From positions 1 through 10,434 of the forward strand of contig JACOTV010000093.1 in assembly GCA_016178125.1 (NCBI GenBank): DNA of 10,434 nt, in the 5' to 3' direction. Below, in pieces: positions 7,304-10,434 of the stretch (position 1 is the stretch's first letter; every line of letters begins with the position of its first letter). Under the pieces are notes generated by a model. The model saw only the letters and a list, made by a program, of their open reading frames with translations. It was not told the origin of the DNA and searched no databases. The DNA comes from Candidatus Microgenomates bacterium (GTDB lineage Bacteria; Patescibacteriota; Microgenomatia; UBA1406; GWC2-37-13). Made by a program: the position numbers and the translations under genes.

Positions 7304-7320
7304 ATTTGTCCTGGACAAAT
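7304..7320. promoter_or_regulatory. Perfect 17-bp palindrome, probable operator for the nuclease gene
   Basis: ATTTGTCC-T-GGACAAAT: eight perfectly paired bases around a single central base, ending 26 bases before the nuclease GTG. A one-base centre suits DNA binding by a dimeric regulator better than an RNA hairpin, and there is no T-run, so it is not a terminator. Position fits a site overlapping or just downstream of a rightward promoter. I cannot assign it to a known regulator; it lacks the half-sites of a Gram-positive LexA box. Confidence 0.5.
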
Positions 7321-7346
7321 CGAAGTTAGAGAGTAACATAGGGGGT

Positions 7347-7925
7347 GTGAAAACAAATGGATCATCGCTCATTTTGGTGTTTATCGTGGGTGTTTTTGTA
7401 GGGCTTGTTGCACGGCCCTATATCCCCGTAACTATTCCCCTTCCTTCGGTACATTTACTTATATCCCCCTTCCCTACCCCGCCCTTGGCATCACCAAGTG
7501 CACAAGTAAAAGGCGAATCATCGCAGACCGCGCTTGTTACCAAAGTAATAGATGGCGATACCATAGAAATCGAAAACGGTGAAAGGATTCGCTATATAGG
7601 AATCGACACCCCCGAGACCCACCACCCCACCAAACCGGTGCAATGCTACGGCCAAATCGCCGCCGACAAAAATAAAGAGCTTGTTGAGGGTAAACAGGTC
7701 AGACTTGAAAAAGACGTCTCTGAACGCGATCGATATGGGCGTTTGCTGAGGTTTGTATATGTGCAAACGCCCCAAGGAGAGTTGTTCGTTAATGACTACT
7801 TGGTACGAGAAGGCTATGCCCACGCTACAACGTTCCCCCCAGATGTCCGCCTAAGCGAAGAATTTAAAGACGCCGAAACCCAAGCCCGAACCGCAAATAA
7901 AGGACTCTGGAAAGACTGCCCTTAG
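7347..7925 (+). CDS. Membrane-anchored thermonuclease (SNase family)
   Basis: A 192-residue calcium-dependent nuclease of the staphylococcal nuclease family, expected to cut DNA and RNA outside the cell. Residues 7-22 form a hydrophobic signal anchor (LILVFIVGVFVGLVA), followed by a Pro/Ser-rich linker (30-60) and the OB-fold domain (61-192). Active-site residues are all present: IDGDT (D69, D71), ERIRYIGIDTPE (R82, D87, T88, E90) and DRYGRLL (R132), equivalent to D21, R35, D40, T41, E43 and R87 of the S. aureus enzyme. ANKGLW near the end is also typical. GTG at 7347 is chosen because it gives a complete anchor; the nearest ATG (7357) is out of frame. A G-run abuts the start and GAGAG lies about 14 bases upstream, so the ribosome site is weak. 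Scavenging nucleotides from environmental DNA is a reasonable inferred role for a small-genome organism. A 17-bp palindrome upstream suggests regulation. Confidence 0.93.
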   Translation: MKTNGSSLILVFIVGVFVGLVARPYIPVTIPLPSVHLLISPFPTPPLASPSAQVKGESSQTALVTKVIDGDTIEIENGERIRYIGIDTPETHHPTKPVQCYGQIAADKNKELVEGKQVRLEKDVSERDRYGRLLRFVYVQTPQGELFVNDYLVREGYAHATTFPPDVRLSEEFKDAETQARTANKGLWKDCP

Positions 7926-7998
7926 ATCATCTTATAGTTCTCAATAGATGGTTTACTACAAGACATAGCCTCGACTTCTTATAGTATTAATTTACCCC

Positions 7999-8027
7999 TT
8001 GACAAGTTCTTTTTTTCGTGTCATATT
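7999..8027 (+). promoter_or_regulatory. Sigma70-type promoter of the small transcription unit
   Basis: TTGACA at 7999-8004 is a perfect -35 box; after a 17-base spacer, CATATT at 8022-8027 matches TATAAT at four of six positions, including the key second A and final T. It is the best two-box promoter in the window. Transcription would start near 8034, about 36 bases before the 60-codon ORF and about 265 bases before the terminator. Confidence 0.65.
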
Positions 8028-8069
8028 GTATTTATAAGTTTTATTATAAGTTTAATAATAATTCAACTT

Positions 8070-8252
8070 ATGGGAACGCAAAGACACAGCCGTCACCAAA
8101 CAAACGGCAAAAAAACCGCCCATAGTACAGGGGCGTTAAAGACTGTACTCGAGTTCGACATTATCAATTCATTCATGCTGGTACTCATGACGGGACTCCG
8201 TCCTGAAGTAGTCGCAGCGGCCGAAATGGTAACCCATTTCGTGCCTCCTTAA
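8070..8252 (+). CDS. Hypothetical 60-residue protein
   Basis: A 60-codon ORF alone between a good promoter and a strong terminator. Residues 1-22 are basic and polar (MGTQRHSRHQTNGKKTAHST); residues 23-60 could form a hydrophobic or amphipathic helix (LEFDIINSFMLVLMTGLRPE) followed by AAAEMVTHFVPP. No family is recognised. Codon use is unremarkable for the window. There is no Shine-Dalgarno before ATG 8070, but most genes here lack one. The coding stretch overlaps several predicted RNA helices, so it could be chance within a small RNA. The stand-alone unit and clean stop 19 bases before the terminator stem favour something expressed; whether protein or RNA is open. Confidence 0.4.
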   Translation: MGTQRHSRHQTNGKKTAHSTGALKTVLEFDIINSFMLVLMTGLRPEVVAAAEMVTHFVPP

Positions 8253-8270
8253 CTTAACCAGAATTGATTA

Positions 8271-8298
8271 AAAAGGCGGGAGTAATCCCGTCTTTTTT
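8271..8298. terminator. Bidirectional Rho-independent terminator
   Basis: An 11-pair stem, AAAAGGCGGGA with TCCCGTCTTTT (one G-T pair), closed by a GTAA (GNRA-type) tetraloop and followed by T residues on both strands. It ends the small rightward unit and, on the other strand, begins right at the TAA of the cyclase-family gene (8297-8299), so it also ends the leftward zwf-gnd-cyclase operon. Confidence 0.88.
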
Positions 8299-8926
8299 AT
8301 TTAAGGAGAATTGCTCGGCAGGGCGATCCATCAACGCCATGTAATTTGAGAGGGAGAGCGACAAGAATATATTCTCCGGCTTCTACATTTTTTAGATTGA
8401 TCCCTTCAATAATTGGGATATTCTTCAAAAGAAATGCGGTATGAGGAGTATTGTCGGTTGATCCCTTTTGTTTGATCGAATAGTAATCGATCCCAATGAG
8501 CGCAATGTCACGGCTTGCTAAGTAGTTTGCGGCCGCAGGCGACACATAAGTGAAGTCGGGATAAAACGTGTCAAGACCGCGAGCTGAATTTGAGGTTTTG
8601 ATAAGGATTCGTTCTCTCTTTTGTACTTCCCATTGTTGCGCATCGCTCAGCGATATGTTGACGGCGGCCTGAGACCCATCAACCACGCGACAAGTACCAA
8701 TGAAATGGTTAAGCGGCAAATCCGTAATCGATTTCCCGTGGGCATCTGCGTGAAGCGGTGCGTCAAGATGAGTTCCAAAGTGGGTGCTCATGGTCAGCTT
8801 GGTGAGCCGTGAACCAGTTGCGCGGCTTACGGTAGGTTCTGCCAAAAACGCGGGCGTTCCGGGATACACGACGGTCTTTTCATGAAGACCGACCGATATA
8901 TCGATGATCGTTGAATACTCCATCAT
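8297..8926 (-). CDS. Cyclase-family metal-dependent hydrolase (kynurenine formamidase-like)
   Basis: A 209-residue member of the putative cyclase family (PF04199), which includes bacterial kynurenine formamidase and isatin hydrolase, metal enzymes that hydrolyse formamides or cyclic amides. The signature HFGTHLDAPLH is at 49-59, giving metal ligands H49, H53 and D55 and catalytic H59; H162 (PHTAFL) and E174 (IIEG) match the remaining ligand positions. Length is normal for the family and there is no signal peptide. The ATG directly abuts the gnd stop (no gap), and a second ATG follows at once; no strong Shine-Dalgarno is seen. As the last gene of the zwf-gnd operon it is probably co-expressed with the oxidative pentose phosphate enzymes. 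No tryptophan-degradation gene is nearby, so kynurenine formamidase activity is unlikely. Lactone or other cyclic-ester hydrolysis is an inference from context. Family is secure, substrate unknown. Confidence 0.88.
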   Translation of the reverse strand: MMEYSTIIDISVGLHEKTVVYPGTPAFLAEPTVSRATGSRLTKLTMSTHFGTHLDAPLHADAHGKSITDLPLNHFIGTCRVVDGSQAAVNISLSDAQQWEVQKRERILIKTSNSARGLDTFYPDFTYVSPAAANYLASRDIALIGIDYYSIKQKGSTDNTPHTAFLLKNIPIIEGINLKNVEAGEYILVALPLKLHGVDGSPCRAILLK

Positions 8927-9859
8927 TTACGCTTTGTGTCCGCCAAATTGGTTGCGAAGTACATTGATTATTTTCCCTTGAAAGCTCGGTTCGTTTCGGC
9001 TGAGTTCACGGGCGCGGACTGAGTCTTCGATAACCTGTGCGGTTGTTCCCAACTCGCGGGCCACCTCTACGGTCCATACTGCCTCGCCGCGATTTTGGAC
9101 CTGTCCGGCGCCGCCGCCACCTTGCCCGGCGGCGCCGGACACCGCTTCAAGATCGTTACCATTTTCGGCAAACGCCTTTTCAAGCCATCGGGTCAACCGC
9201 GACTCTACAACACTTCCATGATTGTAGATATTGGTCACATCAAGAAGATTGAGCTTGTAGTCCGATCGATGCAGTACATCGTACCCCTCAGCCAACGCTT
9301 GCATCATGCCATACTCTATACCGTTATGTACCATTTTTACAAAATGCCCGGCGCCGATTCCTTCAAAGAATATCGCCCCGTCTTTGAGCGCTAAATCGGC
9401 AAAAAGTCCCGTGAGTTGATCGTACCACGCTTTGCGACCGCCAACCATAAGGCAGCCGCCTGTTCGTGCCCCCATAGGCCCTCCGCTAAACCCAACGTCG
9501 AAAAAATGTACGCCGCTGGATCCGGCTTCTATCTCTTTTCCGCGTCGAATGGTTTCTTTAAAGTTTGAATTGCCGGCATCAATGAGGTAGTCTCCCGGGC
9601 TCAAATGAGGAAGAATGCCACCAATCATTTCGTCCACCGCATGGTCTGCTGGAACAAGAATTATTATGACTCGCGGCGCGGATAGTTTTTCTGCAAAATC
9701 CTTAAGATCGTATACTCCGCGTACGCCCTGCGTTTCTAAGTCTTTCGTTACCGCAGGTGTTCGATTGTATCCATACACTTCCCACCCATGGTCGACTAGA
9801 TTGAGCGCAGCAGCTGACCCCATCTTTCCAAGCCCGATTATTCCGATTTGTTTTTTCAT
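8927..9859 (-). CDS. gnd: 6-phosphogluconate dehydrogenase (decarboxylating), short form
   Basis: Oxidises 6-phosphogluconate to ribulose 5-phosphate and CO2 with reduction of NAD(P), the second dehydrogenase of the oxidative pentose phosphate pathway. The 310-residue product is the short (~300-residue, GndA/YqeC-like) form. Seen: Rossmann GLGKMG (9-14), YNRT (31-34, compatible with NADP binding), LVPADHAVD, DAGNSNF (94-100), the substrate-site DVGFSGGPMGARTGG (121-135), and the catalytic helix GAGHFVKMVHNGIEYG (169-184) with K175 and N179. Residues 241-253 (SGAAGQGGGGAGQ) are a Gly/Ala-rich insertion ahead of the conserved V-x3-GE-x2-WT segment, encoded by a GC-rich palindrome. The ATG forms a 4-base ATGA overlap with the zwf stop, and the cyclase-family gene abuts its TAA, giving one tight operon. 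The call is secure; NAD versus NADP preference is not settled. Confidence 0.93.
   Translation of the reverse strand: MKKQIGIIGLGKMGSAAALNLVDHGWEVYGYNRTPAVTKDLETQGVRGVYDLKDFAEKLSAPRVIIILVPADHAVDEMIGGILPHLSPGDYLIDAGNSNFKETIRRGKEIEAGSSGVHFFDVGFSGGPMGARTGGCLMVGGRKAWYDQLTGLFADLALKDGAIFFEGIGAGHFVKMVHNGIEYGMMQALAEGYDVLHRSDYKLNLLDVTNIYNHGSVVESRLTRWLEKAFAENGNDLEAVSGAAGQGGGGAGQVQNRGEAVWTVEVARELGTTAQVIEDSVRARELSRNEPSFQGKIINVLRNQFGGHKA
9102..9141. repeat. GC-rich perfect inverted repeat inside gnd
   Basis: Arms TGTCCGGCGCCGCCG (9102-9116) and CGGCGGCGCCGGACA (9127-9141) are perfect 15-base reverse complements around a 10-base spacer. The 40 bases are 33/40 G+C, well above the surroundings. In the gnd frame they encode the Gly/Ala-rich insertion. 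A stable hairpin is expected in the gnd mRNA. No second copy is visible in the window. Confidence 0.85.
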
Positions 9860-10434
9860 AGTTCTTTTGTAAGTATTTTGTCTGTTCCCGGCTTATACGA
9901 AGCCAGGGGCACAACGCCTTCTTTCCACCATCGTATGACCGGGTCGATAAAGTGCCACATTGCCTTTACTTCGTCTGTTGAGAGAAATAGCATCTGGTTC
10001 CCTTCAATACAGTCTAACAGTAGTTTTTCGTACTCTTCCACATACTGATGTGTTAGTTTTTTTGAACGATACATAAACTCCAAGTTACGTGCGCTTACCT
10101 CCATTTGTAGTCCGGGTTTTTTTGCAAGAAACTGAATAGTAATTCCCTCATTCGGTTCAAGCGAAAAAATGACTTTATTTTTATAGTGCTCGGTCCCGGG
10201 AGGACACAAACACGGAGAAACATGTTTGTAGGTAACGATAATTTCTTTCGTCGGACTTTTCATGCGCTTGCCTGCTTCAAAATAGATAGGCACGCCCCTC
10301 CATCGGGGCGTATCCAAAAATCCACGGATTCTGAAATAGGTTTCGGTATCAGAATTCTTCTTAACGCCATCTATTTCTTTATACCCCTCGTACTGTGCTC
10401 TAAACGCATGAGTAGCTATTTCTTTTTTAGTCGG
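9856..10434 (-). CDS. zwf: Glucose-6-phosphate dehydrogenase, C-terminal part (truncated by window edge)
   Basis: Oxidises glucose 6-phosphate to 6-phosphoglucono-lactone, the entry step of the oxidative pentose phosphate pathway. The frame is open to the window edge, and 192 codons of a family normally about 480-500 residues are present. Seen in order: RAQYEGY, GVKKNSDTETYF, then LDTPRWRGVPIYFEAGKRM, matching the family RGQY, V-x-x-x-S-x-TETY and NWRW-x-GVPF-x-x-RTGKxL segments (with Glu where the usual Arg precedes x-GK), and YEKLLLDCIEGNQMLFLSTDEVKAMW, the conserved YERLLLDAxxGD...F-x-R-x-DEVE-x-AW block. An internal TTG at 10315-10317 is a Leu codon, not a start. The TGA overlaps the gnd ATG by 4 bases. 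The N-terminal NADP-binding and active-site half lies outside the window. Identification is secure. Confidence 0.93.
   Translation of the reverse strand, partial: PTKKEIATHAFRAQYEGYKEIDGVKKNSDTETYFRIRGFLDTPRWRGVPIYFEAGKRMKSPTKEIIVTYKHVSPCLCPPGTEHYKNKVIFSLEPNEGITIQFLAKKPGLQMEVSARNLEFMYRSKKLTHQYVEEYEKLLLDCIEGNQMLFLSTDEVKAMWHFIDPVIRWWKEGVVPLASYKPGTDKILTKEL

Larger units (their letters stand above)
7140..7346. other. Divergent intergenic region
   Basis: These 207 AT-rich bases separate the start codons of the 862-residue gene (leftward) and the nuclease gene (rightward) and hold no ORF of note. They contain a TATAAT leftward, an interrupted palindrome just before the leftward gene, and a perfect 17-bp palindrome before the nuclease, each listed separately. 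A weaker interrupted inverted repeat (GAAT-8-ATTC with flanking CG pairs) lies around 7256-7279. I could not place a confident rightward promoter. Confidence 0.7.
8034..8298 (+). ncRNA. Candidate structured small RNA (promoter to terminator, ~265 bases)
   Basis: Between promoter and terminator the transcript can form several helices. These are GCCGT/ACGGC (8089-8093 with 8104-8108), AGTACAG/CTGTACT (8124-8130 with 8143-8149), GACGG/CCGTC with a four-base loop (8189-8193 with 8198-8202), and CGAAATGG-TAAC-CCATTTCG (8222-8241, eight perfect pairs). CGCCC (8117-8121) can pair with GGGCG (8131-8135), interleaved with the AGTACAG helix, giving H-type pseudoknot geometry (2-base loop 1, no loop 2, A-rich 7-base loop 3). 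An AT-rich outer helix (8052-8064 with 8261-8271) could close the whole. It does not match tmRNA, 6S, SRP or RNase P RNA in conserved elements I can recall. A 60-codon ORF covers most of it, so this may instead be a structured mRNA. Ends are inferred. Confidence 0.4.

Noticed and set aside
8071..8100. GEMM (cyclic di-GMP) riboswitch resemblance from GGGAACGCAAAG
   Set aside because: The upstream GGCAAACC and GAAA elements and the paired arms of the motif are missing.
8109..8149. Programmed -1 frameshift site (run of seven A, AAAAAAC, before a pseudoknot)
   Set aside because: The heptamer is not in the right phase for the 60-codon frame, the stem begins without a spacer, and both alternative frames stop within a few codons (TAG 8123, TAA 8137).
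8034..8298. tmRNA, 6S, SRP or RNase P RNA
   Set aside because: No tRNA-like ends, no resume-frame tag, no SRP Alu or domain IV motifs, and no RNase P conserved core could be found.
10315..10317. TTG as a start for a 153-residue protein
   Set aside because: The frame continues upstream with conserved glucose-6-phosphate dehydrogenase sequence (RAQYEGY, SDTETY), so this codon is internal.
1..10434. Mobile elements, CRISPR arrays, phage genes, toxin-antitoxin or defence systems
   Set aside because: No transposase, integrase, regularly spaced repeats or recognisable defence-domain protein was found on either strand.

Overview
This 10.4 kb window looks like a chromosomal segment from a small-genome uncultured bacterium, most likely a Candidatus Patescibacteria/CPR (Microgenomates-like) member. 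The grounds are inference: tightly packed genes with 4 to 11 base overlaps, almost no recognisable Shine-Dalgarno sequences, a tRNA without encoded CCA, a secreted protein ending in a single half-dockerin, and large Ala/Pro/Thr-rich surface proteins. TGA is used as a stop (ends of the DUF3472-like gene, pyrC and zwf), so the TGA=Gly code of Gracilibacteria/SR1 does not apply. No transposase, integrase, phage gene or CRISPR array is visible.

Layout. Bases 1-2934 (+): a tightly overlapping cluster of the 3' part of pgk (glycolysis), a secreted DUF3472-like protein with a C-terminal dockerin-type loop, and pyrC (dihydroorotase). Bases 2927-4476 (-): tRNA-Pro(TGG), then a membrane-anchored DUF192 protein starting one base after the tRNA end, then pyrD (dihydroorotate dehydrogenase). 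pyrC and pyrD, consecutive steps of UMP synthesis, converge with an 8-base overlap. Bases 4551-7139 (-): an 862-residue protein with two hydrophobic segments and an internal LPRTG sequence, apparently presenting a ~460-residue ectodomain. A 207-base divergent region separates it from a membrane-anchored thermonuclease-family nuclease (7347-7925, +) and carries a perfect 17-bp palindrome.

Bases 7926-8300 hold a stand-alone small transcription unit: a good sigma70-type promoter, about 265 bases with several hairpins and a possible H-type pseudoknot, a 60-codon ORF, and a strong bidirectional terminator. It could be a structured RNA, a small-protein gene, or both. Bases 8297-10434 (-): an operon of zwf (3' part), gnd and a cyclase-family metal hydrolase, i.e. 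the oxidative pentose phosphate pathway with no recognisable 6-phosphogluconolactonase between the two dehydrogenases in the part seen. The gnd gene carries a GC-rich, perfectly palindromic 40-base segment coding for a Gly/Ala-rich insertion.

Best leads: the 8.0-8.3 kb structured transcript, the palindromic in-frame insertion in gnd, the internal sorting-signal-like segment of the 862-residue protein, the tRNA-Pro/DUF192 junction that could give a leaderless mRNA after tRNA 3' processing, and the cyclase-family hydrolase as a candidate stand-in lactonase.
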